Positions 47,140 through 58,603 are shown, numbered from the stretch's first letter. The stretch: 64,000 nt of DNA from Acinetobacter sp. Marseille-Q1618 (GCF_902809855.1 NZ_CADDWJ010000005.1:53720-117719); one strand, 5' to 3'. A program made the numbers and translations. Notes: generated by a model not told the origin, from the sequence alone.

Positions 47140-47871
47140 ATGGCTGATATACGGATTACAGGCAGAATGGTTAATTTTACCCGATTAACCTTTGATACAA
47201 ATGATCAAGATGCCATCCGCCAGCAACTTAGCGCAATGATGAAAGAAACCTCTTACCAAGGGGCTTTGGTGATTCTCGACAGTAGTGTTGAGCAGGAACT
47301 CATTGCACTCATTCAGCTTTTAATTAGCCTAGATTTACAACCAATGGCCGTGATTGATGGTGTATTAGGCGATCAAGCGCGTGCCATTCAGTTCCCTGTA
47401 TTGCCTGCTGACCGACCTTTACAGCGCATTAAAGCAACCAAGGAACAAGCTATCGCAGCCTCAGTCAAATCCCCTGATGCAAATCAAAGTACAGATACGC
47501 CATCGACTGTTACACAACAACAAACAACGATGAGTCACATTACGTCATATCATGATGAAATTTTGCGAACTGGGCAATGTTTGGTGCAAGACCATGGCGA
47601 TATTATTTTGAATGCAGGCATAAATAGTGGTTCTGAAGTGATTGCTTCAGGAAATATACATATTTATGGCAGTGTTCGTGGTAGAGTCATTGCAGGTGCA
47701 GGTGGAAATACTGCAGCAAGAATTTTTTGTCATTCCTTAGAAGCTGAATTGGTTTCTATCGCGGGAACATATTGCGTAGCAGATGATATTCCAGCGGAAT
47801 TCATCAAAAAGTCTGTGCATATTTACTTGAATGACCAACAAGAACTTGAGTTTTCAGTTCTGCAATTTTAA
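47140..47871 (+). CDS. minC: Septum site-determining protein MinC
   Basis: A 243-residue inhibitor of FtsZ polymerisation. The N-terminal domain (about 1-105) acts on FtsZ; a linker rich in Gln, Thr and Ser follows (about 106-135); the C-terminal beta-helix starts near [19 protein letters not shown] and holds [20 protein letters not shown], the MinD-binding face. First gene of minCDE. Ribosome site AAGGAA. Confidence 0.94.
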   Translation: MADIRITGRMVNFTRLTFDTNDQDAIRQQLSAMMKETSYQGALVILDSSVEQELIALIQLLISLDLQPMAVIDGVLGDQARAIQFPVLPADRPLQRIKATKEQAIAASVKSPDANQSTDTPSTVTQQQTTMSHITSYHDEILRTGQCLVQDHGDIILNAGINSGSEVIASGNIHIYGSVRGRVIAGAGGNTAARIFCHSLEAELVSIAGTYCVADDIPAEFIKKSVHIYLNDQQELEFSVLQF

Positions 47872-47940
47872 TGTATAAATTAACACCATAATAAACTCCC
47901 CTCGCAAAGGGGATGAATGACCATAACAGGAGTGGATTCG

Positions 47941-48753
47941 GTGGCCAAAATTGTTGTCGTTACATCAGGCAAAGGTGGCGTAGGTAAAACTACAACAAGT
48001 GCATCTTTTGCAACAGGACTAGCCCTTCGTGGTCATAAAACTGTTGTGATAGATTTTGATGTCGGTCTACGAAACTTAGACTTGATCATGGGTTGTGAGC
48101 GTCGTGTCGTTTATGATTTCGTGAATGTTTTAAATAATGAAGCACGTCTGCAACAAGCTTTAATTCGTGATAAAGACATTGAAAATCTTTATATTTTACC
48201 TGCTTCACAAACCCGTGATAAAGATGCTTTAACCGATGAAGGTGTAGCACGTGTCATGGATGAGCTTTCACAAGAGTTTGATTATATTATTTGTGACTCG
48301 CCAGCAGGCATTGAGCGTGGTGCGATTTTAGCAATGTACCATGCTGACGAAGCAATTATTGTAACCAATCCTGAGATTTCTTCAGTTCGAGATTCTGACC
48401 GTATCATCGGTATGCTGGACAGTAAAACCAAGAAAATCGAAAACAATGAAGGACGCGTTCGTAAACATTTATGTATTACACGTTTCAACCCAGAACGTGC
48501 TGATAAACAAGAAATGCTGACCATTGATGATATTTCTAAAGATATTTTACGTATTCCAACTTTAGGTGTGATTCCTGAGTGCCCAAGCGTGTTACAGGCA
48601 TCGAATGAAGGTAAACCTGTTATTCTTTATACAGACGCTAGTGCAGGACAAGCTTATGATGATTTAGTCGCACGTTTCCTTGGTGAAGAGCGTCCATATC
48701 GACATATTACTGTTAAGCCTAAAGGTTGGTTAGCGAGATTATTTGGAGCGTAA
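47941..48753 (+). CDS. minD: Septum site-determining ATPase MinD
   Basis: A 270-residue ParA-type ATPase. The deviant Walker A KGGVGKTTTSASFA with both lysines, switch region VIDFDVGLRNLDLIMG and C-terminal amphipathic membrane helix (LARLFG) are intact. I take the GTG at 47941, after CAGGAG 8 bases upstream, which gives exactly the length of E. coli MinD; an ATG 24 bp upstream is unlikely. It recruits MinC to the membrane and cycles with MinE. Confidence 0.95.
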   Translation: MAKIVVVTSGKGGVGKTTTSASFATGLALRGHKTVVIDFDVGLRNLDLIMGCERRVVYDFVNVLNNEARLQQALIRDKDIENLYILPASQTRDKDALTDEGVARVMDELSQEFDYIICDSPAGIERGAILAMYHADEAIIVTNPEISSVRDSDRIIGMLDSKTKKIENNEGRVRKHLCITRFNPERADKQEMLTIDDISKDILRIPTLGVIPECPSVLQASNEGKPVILYTDASAGQAYDDLVARFLGEERPYRHITVKPKGWLARLFGA

Positions 48754-48755
48754 TA

Positions 48756-49028
48756 ATGGCAGGATTTTGGAGTAAGTTATTTAGCGGTGATGAAAAGCCT
48801 TCGAGCGCACAAACTGCTAAAGATCGTTTAAAAGTCATTGTTGCATCTGAACAAGGTTTAGGCAAACGTTTGAGTCAAGATAAAATTGACCAAATGAAAA
48901 AAGAAATCATGCAGGTGGTTAACCGCTATGTGCGTGGTGTGGATGAACAACACATTCAAATGTCTGTCCGTTCAGAAGCAAACATTGAAATGTTAGAAAT
49001 GAATATCAATTTACCTGAAGAACGTTAA
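48756..49028 (+). CDS. minE: Cell division topological factor MinE
   Basis: A 90-residue protein that stimulates MinD ATPase and keeps the inhibitor away from midcell. The N-terminal amphipathic helix MAGFWSKLFSG, the linking helix DRLKVIVASEQG and the C-terminal domain ending NINLPEER match the family. It starts 2 bp after the minD stop, with GGAG before it. Last gene of the operon. Confidence 0.94.
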   Translation: MAGFWSKLFSGDEKPSSAQTAKDRLKVIVASEQGLGKRLSQDKIDQMKKEIMQVVNRYVRGVDEQHIQMSVRSEANIEMLEMNINLPEER

Positions 49029-49074
49029 TTTCATTATTGATTAGTCAAGTGAATTGATTCAAGGCAAAATATGA

Positions 49075-49165
49075 GACAGGATTAGCGAAGCACTGCTTCG
49101 CCCTGTCGCAAGACAAGAAGCTGTGCTTCGAGTGGGCAGATTGAGCTAATAGGCTTTTTCTGCCC
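49075..49165. repeat. Nested hairpins downstream of minE
   Basis: GACAG...CTGTC (49075-49107) encloses GCGAAGCA/TGCTTCGC; then GAAGC/GCTTC (49117-49129); then GGGCAG/CTGCCC (49134-49165) with TATTTTTG after it. Together they look like a palindromic intergenic repeat with terminator potential. Confidence 0.5.
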
Positions 49166-49214
49166 TATTTTTGCCTTTTTAATATTTAAAAATAGAATTT
49201 GAGGAGATGCTGTT

Positions 49215-49502
49215 ATGGCACTTTCACAGCCAGCAACTTTCAATGAAGAATGGTCAGACGAGCGTGTTTTTGCCTATCTCAATCAACTTCCTCCTGAAGG
49301 TGTAAATGCTGATTTTCATGTACTTTATCATGCTTTTAAACATATGCGTCCAGCAGACTATGAACGCCTATTGGTTCAATTTAAAGCAGATGGTCGTGAT
49401 ATCAATGCAACCAATCCTGAAGGTCAACGCATTCATGACGTGATCGCACAATTTCCACGTCAAAAAGATAGCTTTTTAGAAGTCTTAGCAAAATTTGCTT
49501 AA
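49215..49502 (+). CDS. PA4642-family small protein
   Basis: A 95-residue cytoplasmic protein. FNEEWSDERVFAYLNQLPPEGVNAD and HAFKHMRPADYERLLVQF resemble the conserved gammaproteobacterial family known by its Pseudomonas member PA4642; this is from memory. It ends FLEVLAKFA. No motif reveals function. Ribosome site GAGGAG at about 9 bases. It stands alone, with a terminator. Confidence 0.6.
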   Translation: MALSQPATFNEEWSDERVFAYLNQLPPEGVNADFHVLYHAFKHMRPADYERLLVQFKADGRDINATNPEGQRIHDVIAQFPRQKDSFLEVLAKFA

Positions 49503-49518
49503 TCTGAAGCTATAAAAA

Positions 49519-49547
49519 TAAAACCTGCAATTTATGCAGGTTTTTTA
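49519..49547. terminator. Bidirectional terminator
   Basis: Stem AAACCTGCA / TGCAGGTTT with T-runs on both sides. It ends both the PA4642-like gene and the LysE-like gene. Confidence 0.85.
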
Positions 49548-49562
49548 TTTAAATAGTTTCAA

Positions 49563-50186
49563 CTACTTATTTGCAATCAAATAAGCACCAAAAGCTGTAA
49601 AAATGCCCCCTGATACACCATCAATCCATTTGGCTGCATTTTGATAGGCTATTTTAAAGCTTGGTAATGAAAACACAAACACCACGAAGCTAAACCATAA
49701 CAAAGTTTCTATACCGATAATCACCCACATCACTGCATGTAAATGATCCAGTTGAGGATTAGCTAAAAACATCGAAAATACACTACCAAAATAAATCACC
49801 GCTTTTGGATTTGATAAATTCGTGAATAAACCTTTGATAAAAAATCGAACATGACTTTGTGGAAGTTCTATATTTAGAATTTCAGTGCTGACTTTTTGTT
49901 TTGAAAATGCGGATTTTAACATTTGAAAACCCAGCCAACACAAATACAACCCACCTAAAACCATCATAATTTGTTTCAGCCAAACAAACTTCTCAAAAAT
50001 AATATTTAAACCAATTAATGCAAAGAATGCCCACAGCAACACTGCAACGGTAATTCCCAACACCACACACATCGCTTGAGTACGAGAACGGCTGATTGCC
50101 GTTTGCGTCACCACAAAGAAGTCTGGACCAGGGGTAATCAAGGCACAAAAATGAATAAAAACTAAAGTGCTTAATGCCAACCACAT
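49563..50186 (-). CDS. LysE/RhtB-family amino-acid exporter
   Basis: A 207-residue protein with six membrane helices. The start FIHFCALITPGPDFFVVTQT is the RhtB/LysE signature with its PGPD motif, and FIKGLFTNLSNPKAVIYFGS is the second conserved block (NPKA). It exports amino acids or similar small compounds; the substrate is unknown. No LysG-type regulator is adjacent. Confidence 0.88.
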   Translation of the reverse strand: MWLALSTLVFIHFCALITPGPDFFVVTQTAISRSRTQAMCVVLGITVAVLLWAFFALIGLNIIFEKFVWLKQIMMVLGGLYLCWLGFQMLKSAFSKQKVSTEILNIELPQSHVRFFIKGLFTNLSNPKAVIYFGSVFSMFLANPQLDHLHAVMWVIIGIETLLWFSFVVFVFSLPSFKIAYQNAAKWIDGVSGGIFTAFGAYLIANK

Positions 50187-50295
50187 ACTGAACGACCTTG
50201 GGAATAAAAAACTATTTTATCGCAAAATATATCTCAACTAAATTTATGAATTGCGAAATCAGTAAATTAATTTTAGAATTTCGTCACAATTTATA

Positions 50296-50853
50296 ATGAA
50301 AAATAACATGACAAATTTAAATAAAACTTCAACGCTCAACTCCCAGCATATTCGAACTGAAGATCAAACACTTTTAAATTTAAAGCAATTTATATTGCTT
50401 TCAGTACTCTCATTGGGTTTCTACAATATTTGGTGGATGTTTAAAGCTTGGCGTTTCTTTCTACAAAAAGATCAACTTGATATTCAACCTGCTTTTCGTG
50501 CCATTTTTTCAATATTTTTTCTTTATGGACTTTTTGAAAGAATCCGAAAATATGCACAACAACAAGGCTATTGCAAAAGATTTTCATCAGGTTGGATGTT
50601 TTTAGGTGTTATGGTTTTTTCATATTTGTCTTATCTACCTGCACCTTATTTTATTTTGTATATTTGCAGTGTACTTTTTTATATTCCTGCTTTTATGGCA
50701 CTCAACTATGCAAAACGATATACTGAAAATATAGAAACGATTGAGCAAGAAAAATTTAAAACAGTACACATTATTTTGATGATTTTTGGAGCAATCATGT
50801 GGTTATTGTTACTCCTGTCAATTTACCTAGAACTCACAGGACAGTTGCAATGA
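50296..50853 (+). CDS. Small membrane protein, DUF4234-like
   Basis: A 185-residue protein with four membrane helices. FILLSVLSLGFYNIWWMFKAWR recalls the DUF4234 pattern (LGIY.IYW.Y). The middle FERIRKYAQQQGYCKRF is a polar loop and the end LLLLSIYLELTGQLQ is a last helix. No function is known. DNA is AT-rich and the ribosome site poor, so start and expression are uncertain. Confidence 0.5.
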   Translation: MKNNMTNLNKTSTLNSQHIRTEDQTLLNLKQFILLSVLSLGFYNIWWMFKAWRFFLQKDQLDIQPAFRAIFSIFFLYGLFERIRKYAQQQGYCKRFSSGWMFLGVMVFSYLSYLPAPYFILYICSVLFYIPAFMALNYAKRYTENIETIEQEKFKTVHIILMIFGAIMWLLLLLSIYLELTGQLQ

Positions 50854-50884
50854 ACCCGAAGCGCATTGCAACTTGGCATTTAAA

Positions 50885-53800
50885 TTAAACTAAAATTTCT
50901 CGTTTACCATTCGGCCCCATACTGCTGACGATGCCCTGTTCTTCCATTTGATCTACAATACGTGCAGCTCGGTTATATCCCAAACTAAACTTACGTTGTA
51001 AGGAAGATACGGATACTTTACGTGTTTCTAGTACAAATGACACACATTGGTCATACAAAGCATCTCGGTTTGGGTCACCATCGCCATCCTCAAAACCTTT
51101 CGAAGCTGGTTCTTCATCGTATGGCGTTAAAATTTCATCCACATAATCTGGATCACCTCGCTCACGCCACGCATCACAAATTCGATTCACCTCATCATCA
51201 GAAATAAATGCCCCATGCACTCGCTCAGGTTCGATCTTACCCGGCCCTAAGAACAACATGTCACCATGACCAAGCAAGTCCTCTGCGCCACCTGCATCTA
51301 AAATGGTACGGGAATCAATCTTACTGTTTACACGTAAAGCCACACGCGTTGGAATATTGGCTTTGATCAAACCAGTAATCACGTCAACTGAAGGTCGTTG
51401 CGTTGCAAGCAGCAAATGAATCCCTGCTGCACGAGATTTTTGTGCCAAACGGGTAATCATTTCTTCTGCTTTTTTACCGACTTGCATAATCATATCCGCA
51501 AATTCATCAGCAACAATCACAATTGAAGGTAATGGTGTTAAACGTGGCGCACGTTCTTGTGTTGCCGAATCACTGGCTTTCCATGTTGGGTCAATCAAAT
51601 CCTCACCATTGGCGATGGCTTCTTCAACTTTGCGATTATAGTCTGCCAATTTACGAATTTTTAAAAATGACATTAACTTATAACGGCGCTCCATCTCATT
51701 TACACACCAATTCAACGCACTCACCGCATCTTTCATGTCCGTCACAACTGGTGTTAATAAGTGTGGAATATCATTATAGTTAGCAAGTTCCAATTGTTTT
51801 GGATCAATTAAAATTAAACGTAATTGATCGGGTGTATATTTCAAAAGCATAGACAGAATCATCGAGTTAACTGCAACCGATTTACCTGAACCTGTTGTCC
51901 CTGCAACCAACATGTGTGGCGCTTTACCCAAGTCAGTAATGACGGGACTGCCTGAAATATCTTTACCCATTGCCATTGAAAGTAAGCCAGCAGGGTCTTT
52001 GAAGGCAGGCATTTCCAATAACTCAATCAAGCGTACCATTTCACGTGCGCTATTCGGCACTTCGATCCCGATATAAGGTTTACCTGGAATAACCTCTACC
52101 ACACGTACCGATGCCATCGACATAGAACGTGCTAAATCTCGTGAAATATTGGTTACTTTAGAAGCTTTTACACCCGGTGCTAAATCCAGTTCAAAGCGTG
52201 TAACGACCGGACCCGGTTGCGCCTCGATCACTTTGGCTTTGATATTAAACTCTTGTAGTTTGATCTCTAATAACTCAGATAAACGAGCCAATTGTTCAGC
52301 GGTATAGTTTACTTTTTTATTTGGATCAACTTTGTCTAATAATTCATAACCTGGCAAGGTTGGTAAATCTTTCCGCTTTTGCGCCACTTGCATAGCACGC
52401 GACATAGGACGACCAAAAGCATCTGTCAATGGTGCATCAAGGTCAAATTTATCTTCTATATCTTCATCGATAGGCTTACCTGCTGTTTCTTGCCAAGCCT
52501 CTCTAAACGCATCTTTATTTGAGGAAATACGTGATTTTTCTTCCTCTGATACGGTTGAAGTCATTAAATTGGTTTGAATCTCAGCTCTAACCAAGGGTGA
52601 GGATTGGGCATAACTGCTGGTTGTACGAACCTCTGGCTGAACCATAGGCTCATTCACTGACACATCAGCGAGATGTGCCAAATTATCTAATTCCGCAGCT
52701 AAATTGTGTGCGTGTTGGTTGCTTACCGTATGACTTTCAACGGTTGCAGCCACTTGATCAAATTCTGAAAAATTCGTAACTAAATTTTGTTCTGAAGTTT
52801 GACTAAATGGACGATGCACATCGGTTGCAACCTGATCATTTGGAACAACCGCCAATAAGTCATCAAAGACTTGATCATCATCCCAATCCAAGTCTTTAGC
52901 ATCATGTATTGACTGTTTAAAAGTCGTAGTATTTTGTGCTGTATGAATGGTTGGATTAATGCTATCAGTTTGGGTGTTTAAAGTAATTTGGTCATCTTCT
53001 GAGGCACGCAGTAAAGCGTCAATATCTCGATTATGATCTTGATTTTGATCTAAAGGTTTCCAAACTTCGCCTGTAGGGACAAACCTTTTACTTTCTTGCT
53101 CTAAACGATGCGCTTTAGCTAAAGTTTTTTCTAATTCTTCATCATCAATTTCATTTTCAACCAATAAAGTTTGTTGAACTTGCTGTTCTTGATCCACCAT
53201 GTCCTCAAACAAACGTTCTGCTGCTTGCTCATGTTTGCTTGCTGGCGGAGTTTTACTGGTGTTCATTTCCGCAACAACTTCAGTATGTTCGTGTTGTTGG
53301 TTATTTTCTTTCTTTTTGGATTTTACGACTGGTTTGGTATTTGCAGTTAGGTCATAAGCAGATTCACTTTCGGGCACATTTTTATAAAATAAATCCTGTA
53401 AATATGCAGGGGTTGCTTTAAGAGTTGCCCATGTTTTATTCCACTGAATTCCAAAAGCCAAAGTAAACAAAACACCCAGCAATAACAGTAAAAATGCACA
53501 TGCACCATAAATTGTCAGCAATTGGGATAAGCTTTCACCCAGTTCATAACCGATGATACCACCTGAGGCATTGGCTAAAGTGTCTGCTGGGACATTCCAC
53601 AGTAAGTACAATAAACTCGCAGTGGTTAATAAAATAAAAAATTGCGCAGCATAACGAAAAGGTCGATTCAAAAAGCTTCTTGGCCACCAAACTTGTATCG
53701 CTTCTGCAAATAAATAAAACGGAATAAGTAAACTTGCCCAGCCTAAAAAGCCAAAAAGCAGATCTGCAATCCACGCCCCTGCCACACCACTGGCATTTGA

Positions 53801-53947
53801 GACTTGTTGGGTATCACTTGAAATATGCATCCAACCTGGATCAAAAGGCGTATAGGTCACTGTTGCCAAAAACAGATATATCCCAAATGAAATCAAGAAT
53901 AAGGTTAATACCAATCGCTGTGGATAAACACTTGACACCGCAGTCAT
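50885..53947 (-). CDS. ftsK: DNA translocase FtsK
   Basis: A 1020-residue septum-bound DNA pump. The N-terminal 180 residues hold four membrane helices; the linker (about 190-510) is long, Gln/Asp/Thr-rich and of low complexity; the motor has Walker A VAGTTGSGKSVAVNSM and Walker B SIVIVADEFADMI, and the gamma winged helix (SVSSLQRKFSLGYNRAARIV) reads KOPS. It moves chromosome ends apart and triggers XerCD at dif. The ATG at 53947 has AGGA 6 bases before it. It is divergent from trxB. Confidence 0.95.
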   Translation of the reverse strand: MTAVSSVYPQRLVLTLFLISFGIYLFLATVTYTPFDPGWMHISSDTQQVSNASGVAGAWIADLLFGFLGWASLLIPFYLFAEAIQVWWPRSFLNRPFRYAAQFFILLTTASLLYLLWNVPADTLANASGGIIGYELGESLSQLLTIYGACAFLLLLLGVLFTLAFGIQWNKTWATLKATPAYLQDLFYKNVPESESAYDLTANTKPVVKSKKKENNQQHEHTEVVAEMNTSKTPPASKHEQAAERLFEDMVDQEQQVQQTLLVENEIDDEELEKTLAKAHRLEQESKRFVPTGEVWKPLDQNQDHNRDIDALLRASEDDQITLNTQTDSINPTIHTAQNTTTFKQSIHDAKDLDWDDDQVFDDLLAVVPNDQVATDVHRPFSQTSEQNLVTNFSEFDQVAATVESHTVSNQHAHNLAAELDNLAHLADVSVNEPMVQPEVRTTSSYAQSSPLVRAEIQTNLMTSTVSEEEKSRISSNKDAFREAWQETAGKPIDEDIEDKFDLDAPLTDAFGRPMSRAMQVAQKRKDLPTLPGYELLDKVDPNKKVNYTAEQLARLSELLEIKLQEFNIKAKVIEAQPGPVVTRFELDLAPGVKASKVTNISRDLARSMSMASVRVVEVIPGKPYIGIEVPNSAREMVRLIELLEMPAFKDPAGLLSMAMGKDISGSPVITDLGKAPHMLVAGTTGSGKSVAVNSMILSMLLKYTPDQLRLILIDPKQLELANYNDIPHLLTPVVTDMKDAVSALNWCVNEMERRYKLMSFLKIRKLADYNRKVEEAIANGEDLIDPTWKASDSATQERAPRLTPLPSIVIVADEFADMIMQVGKKAEEMITRLAQKSRAAGIHLLLATQRPSVDVITGLIKANIPTRVALRVNSKIDSRTILDAGGAEDLLGHGDMLFLGPGKIEPERVHGAFISDDEVNRICDAWRERGDPDYVDEILTPYDEEPASKGFEDGDGDPNRDALYDQCVSFVLETRKVSVSSLQRKFSLGYNRAARIVDQMEEQGIVSSMGPNGKREILV

Positions 53948-54219
53948 ATACTGTCCTGTAACCAATGAATCATCAATATTCTTTTATTGAAGCGAAGCGC
54001 TATCTTTAAAGAAGAAATCTTTATATTATGCACCTGTTCTTACAAAAAAGATGCAAGATTGTTGCAGTATGTTGTTAACTTATTTGTATATATTCGGTAT
54101 ATGGTTCAATTCGATTTAGATCATCAGTTTTATCGACATCAAACAGCCCCCATCCGACTAAACTTTCACGTATAATTTTAACAGATTCTATATTTTCTGA
54201 TATAAAAAGGAAGGCATAA

Positions 54220-55176
<957 letters not shown>

Positions 55177-55190
55177 TTTTCAGTGCTTAG

Positions 55191-55216
55191 AAAACCGCCT
55201 AAACTGGCGGTTTTCT
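55191..55216 (+). terminator. Terminator of trxB
   Basis: Stem AAAACCGCC / GGCGGTTTT with loop TAAACT and T-rich tail. Confidence 0.8.
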
Positions 55217-55395
55217 TTAGATATAATATGTTGATATTGAAGTATTCATTTATTCATGTGCACAGACAAAATAAAATCATTCCTTGATAAAATAATATTG
55301 CTTTTTAATGCCAACATATAGCATCTTAATAAGGCTTTTACACGATTAGCTCCCACAATAAATTTGATTAAAATTTGCATTTTAAAGGGTAAAAA

Positions 55396-56943
55396 ATGAG
55401 TAACACTTGGACAGACGGTTATCAAACTGAAGTAAATTATACATACGGTTATTACAAAGATTTAAGCCCGAATTATCAAAAATTTTGCTTATTACTCAAT
55501 GGCGTAGATAGTCCAGCCTCGAATGAATCACATTTACATTGTGAATTGGGTTTTGGGCAAGGTGTCAGCCTAAATATTCATGCTGCTTCAAACTTAGGCT
55601 TGTTTATTGGTACAGATTTTAATCCAGCACACGCAGCACATGCTACTATGCTTGCAGAACAGAGTCATACACCACATCAGTTTTATGATGCCAGTTTTGA
55701 AGAACTGTTAAATAAAGACTTACCAATGTTGGATTCTATTAGCTTACATGGAATTTGGAGTTGGATTAGTCATGAAAATCAACATATTATTTTAAAATTT
55801 ATCCGTAAATATCTAAAACCGAATGGTATTGTGTATATCAGCTATAATTGCCTCACAGGTTGGGCAGCCAATATGCCGATTCGTGAGCTGTTCCATAGCC
55901 ATTTTAAATTCAACAGCACCAGCACCAATCCTATTCAAAAAGTAAAAGATTCTTTGGCGTTTAGTGAAGCACTATTGGCCCAAAGTCCAAATTTTGCTAA
56001 ACGTAACCCAAATGCTTTAAATAAAGTTCAAGATTTACAAAAACAAAATCCGAATTATCTGATTCATGAATACCTCAACCAAGATTGGCAATGTTTTTCA
56101 TTTCAACAAGTTGTGCGTATTTTAGAAGATGTCAAACTGACTTATGCAGGTTCAACAGATTTAAATACACATTTAGATAACATCAACTTTTCTGAGGAAC
56201 ATCAGCAGTTTTTAAATCAAATCGAACATCCGATTTTTAAAGAACAATGTCGTGATTATTTTGCGAATACCCAATTTAGACGTGATTTATTTATTCGTGG
56301 TAAAAATACATTAACGCCATTACAAACTCAGGAACGTTTGCGAAATACTGCTTTTGTGATTTTAACTGCGCCTGAAAATTTCCCTAAAACGATTTCTGGG
56401 TATTTAGGTGAATTTAATTTAATTCAAGATGTCTATGAGCCACTTGGTAAATTTTTCAAACAAGAAAATTACGTACCACAAACTATTGCCAATATAGAAA
56501 AACAACTTCCCGACCAACCTTATGCTAAGATCTTAAATGCTTTGGTGATTTTATGTCATCTAGGTTTAGCACAACCTTGTCAAGCAGAAACTTCACAAGA
56601 AATGCTTGACCATGCTCATCAGTTGAATCGTTTTATTCTTGAACAAGCCAGCTTTCATAACAATTATCAAGTCTTAGCTTGTCCGATTTCGGGTATTGGC
56701 TTAAGCACAGACCAATTTACACAACTGTTTTATCGTGCACACTTTATGGATGGTTTAAAAACTGCAAAACAATTCGCTGAATATGTACAAAATGTTTTAG
56801 ATCAACTCGGTTGGTTTGTGGTCGATCAAGGTACAACTATTCAAGATAAAGCACAAAGTTTGAAATTTTTACAAAACAAAGCTCAAGTTTTTTTAGATAG
56901 TGATTTAATTAAAATTGCCAAACAATTAAAACTATTTGCCTAA
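55396..56943 (+). CDS. SAM-dependent methyltransferase with regulatory domain
   Basis: A 515-residue protein. The N-terminal methyltransferase starts VNYTYGYYKDLSPNYQKF, with a SAM loop CELGFGQGVSLNIHAA and an acidic LFIGTDFNPAHAA. The following NPNYLIHEYLNQDWQCFSF is the methyltransferase regulatory domain (PF10119 type). The C-terminal 150 residues are helical. It probably methylates a protein or small molecule; the substrate is unknown. It has its own terminator. Homologues are often found near polysaccharide genes, but none are seen here. Confidence 0.78.
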   Translation: MSNTWTDGYQTEVNYTYGYYKDLSPNYQKFCLLLNGVDSPASNESHLHCELGFGQGVSLNIHAASNLGLFIGTDFNPAHAAHATMLAEQSHTPHQFYDASFEELLNKDLPMLDSISLHGIWSWISHENQHIILKFIRKYLKPNGIVYISYNCLTGWAANMPIRELFHSHFKFNSTSTNPIQKVKDSLAFSEALLAQSPNFAKRNPNALNKVQDLQKQNPNYLIHEYLNQDWQCFSFQQVVRILEDVKLTYAGSTDLNTHLDNINFSEEHQQFLNQIEHPIFKEQCRDYFANTQFRRDLFIRGKNTLTPLQTQERLRNTAFVILTAPENFPKTISGYLGEFNLIQDVYEPLGKFFKQENYVPQTIANIEKQLPDQPYAKILNALVILCHLGLAQPCQAETSQEMLDHAHQLNRFILEQASFHNNYQVLACPISGIGLSTDQFTQLFYRAHFMDGLKTAKQFAEYVQNVLDQLGWFVVDQGTTIQDKAQSLKFLQNKAQVFLDSDLIKIAKQLKLFA

Positions 56944-56962
56944 ACGCTTGCTATAGGTAAAG

Positions 56963-56996
56963 AAAAAGATCAGCTAATATAAAGCTGATCTTTTTT
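56963..56996 (+). terminator. Terminator of the methyltransferase gene
   Basis: Stem AAAAAGATCAGCT / AGCTGATCTTTTT with a 7-base loop and T-run, 19 bp past the stop. Confidence 0.85.
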
Positions 56997-57008
56997 AAGT
57001 TAGTCACT

Positions 57009-57734
57009 ATGTTAAGTCCATCAAAATTTGTTTTTCCAGACCCCGTACAATCTGACCCTGAAGGCGAAGGACTAATTTGTATTGGTGCTGACTTGCACCC
57101 TTCTACTTTATTTGAAGCCTATTCACATGGTTTATTTCCTTGGTTTTCAGAAGGTGATCCGATTTGTTGGTGGAGTCCTGAACCGCGCTGTATTATTCGT
57201 CCACTCGACTATCATCCTAGTAAGTCATTAATTCGTAATATGAAAAAGTTCGACTATAAAATTACGATTAACCAAGCTTTTGATCAAGTTATTCGCGCTT
57301 GTTCCCTGCCGCGTAGTTATGCGGATGAAACATGGATTTCTGAAGATATTATTCAGGGCTATTGTGAACTCTTTCAGGAAGGTTATGCTTATAGTGTTGA
57401 AGTTTGGGATCAAGAAAAATTAGTTGGTGGTTTATATGGCGTAACCATAGGGCATGGTTGCTTCGGTGAATCCATGTTTAGCACACAAACTGACGTTTCT
57501 AAAATGGCTTTTTATACTCTGATGTTGCTTGGACGAGAAAATCAACTGCCTTGGATTGACTGCCAATTGGTCAATGATCACTTACTCAGCTTAGGTGCAT
57601 GTACACTTTCTCGCCAAGCGTACTTAAAATCGTTACAAGATGTAATTAAACACCCTGCTATAGATTGGAAAAGCTATCAAGAACGTGTATTTTCAAGTAA
57701 AACAATAGCACTAACTGCAAAACTCATGGACTGA
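57009..57734 (+). CDS. aat: Leucyl/phenylalanyl-tRNA-protein transferase
   Basis: A 241-residue enzyme that adds Leu or Phe from tRNA to N-terminal Lys/Arg, marking proteins for ClpAP. Family motifs are [69 protein letters not shown] and [12 protein letters not shown]. It starts 12 bp after the hairpin and is followed after 39 bp by the second N-end rule enzyme. Confidence 0.96.
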   Translation: MLSPSKFVFPDPVQSDPEGEGLICIGADLHPSTLFEAYSHGLFPWFSEGDPICWWSPEPRCIIRPLDYHPSKSLIRNMKKFDYKITINQAFDQVIRACSLPRSYADETWISEDIIQGYCELFQEGYAYSVEVWDQEKLVGGLYGVTIGHGCFGESMFSTQTDVSKMAFYTLMLLGRENQLPWIDCQLVNDHLLSLGACTLSRQAYLKSLQDVIKHPAIDWKSYQERVFSSKTIALTAKLMD

Positions 57735-57773
57735 AAAATAACTGGATAGGAAAACCAAGAGGGGCATCTCGTT

Positions 57774-58589
57774 ATGAACTCATATCACCCAAAGTCCCAT
57801 TTGAATGACTTACAATATTATATTACCCCACCACACGACTGTAGCTACTTAGAAAATAAATCAGCACGTATGGTTTTTTTAGACCCTGCACATCGTATTA
57901 ATGTTGTGACCTTATCAGAACTCTCACGCATGGGGTTTCGCCGTAGTGGTGATTTTGTGTATCGTCCAGAATGTCATTTGTGTCGCCAATGTCTGTCCTG
58001 TCGTGTTCCTGTAAAAGAATTTAAAATGAACAGTGCACAAAAAAAAGCATGGAAACGCAATCAAGATTTAGAGATGAAAATTGTTTCTACACAAGATGCC
58101 AACATTACCCATTACAAGCTGTACGAACGCTACATTAATGAACGCCACGCAGATGGCGACATGTTCCCACCGAGTTATGATCAATTTGAAAAGTTTTTAA
58201 TTCATAGTTGTAGTGATAGCTTTTTTTTAGAGCTCTGGAAAGATGATCGTCTCATTTGTGTTTCTACGTGTGACAACCTTGATGATGGCGTTTCGGCTGT
58301 TTATACTTTCTTTGATCCTGACGAAAGTCGTCGTTCTCTCGGTGTTTTTGCTATTTTAAAACAGATTGAATATGTTAAATCTTTGCAACAAGCCTATGTT
58401 TACTTAGGCTATTGGGTTCCACACTCACAAAAGATGAATTATAAATCACAATATGCACCTTTTGAGTTATTGCTAGATGGACAATGGCGACATATTAGCC
58501 GACATTTAGATCAAGAAGAAATCAAAAAATTAGGTGATATGCTGATGACTACCCTTCCTTCAGAGTGGAATGAACCAATTATAAAATAA
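57774..58589 (+). CDS. bpt: Aspartate/glutamate leucyltransferase (Bpt)
   Basis: A 271-residue member of the arginyl/leucyl-tRNA-protein transferase family; the bacterial Bpt form moves Leu to N-terminal Asp or Glu. The N-terminal cysteine motif PECHLCRQCLSCRVPV is complete, and MNSYHPKSHL...YYITPPHDCSYL precedes it. The C-terminal part has GYWVPHSQKMNYKSQYAPFE. It works with Aat and ClpAP-ClpS. Cotranscribed with aat. Confidence 0.93.
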   Translation: MNSYHPKSHLNDLQYYITPPHDCSYLENKSARMVFLDPAHRINVVTLSELSRMGFRRSGDFVYRPECHLCRQCLSCRVPVKEFKMNSAQKKAWKRNQDLEMKIVSTQDANITHYKLYERYINERHADGDMFPPSYDQFEKFLIHSCSDSFFLELWKDDRLICVSTCDNLDDGVSAVYTFFDPDESRRSLGVFAILKQIEYVKSLQQAYVYLGYWVPHSQKMNYKSQYAPFELLLDGQWRHISRHLDQEEIKKLGDMLMTTLPSEWNEPIIK

Positions 58590-58603
58590 AAATATTTTTT
58601 CTA

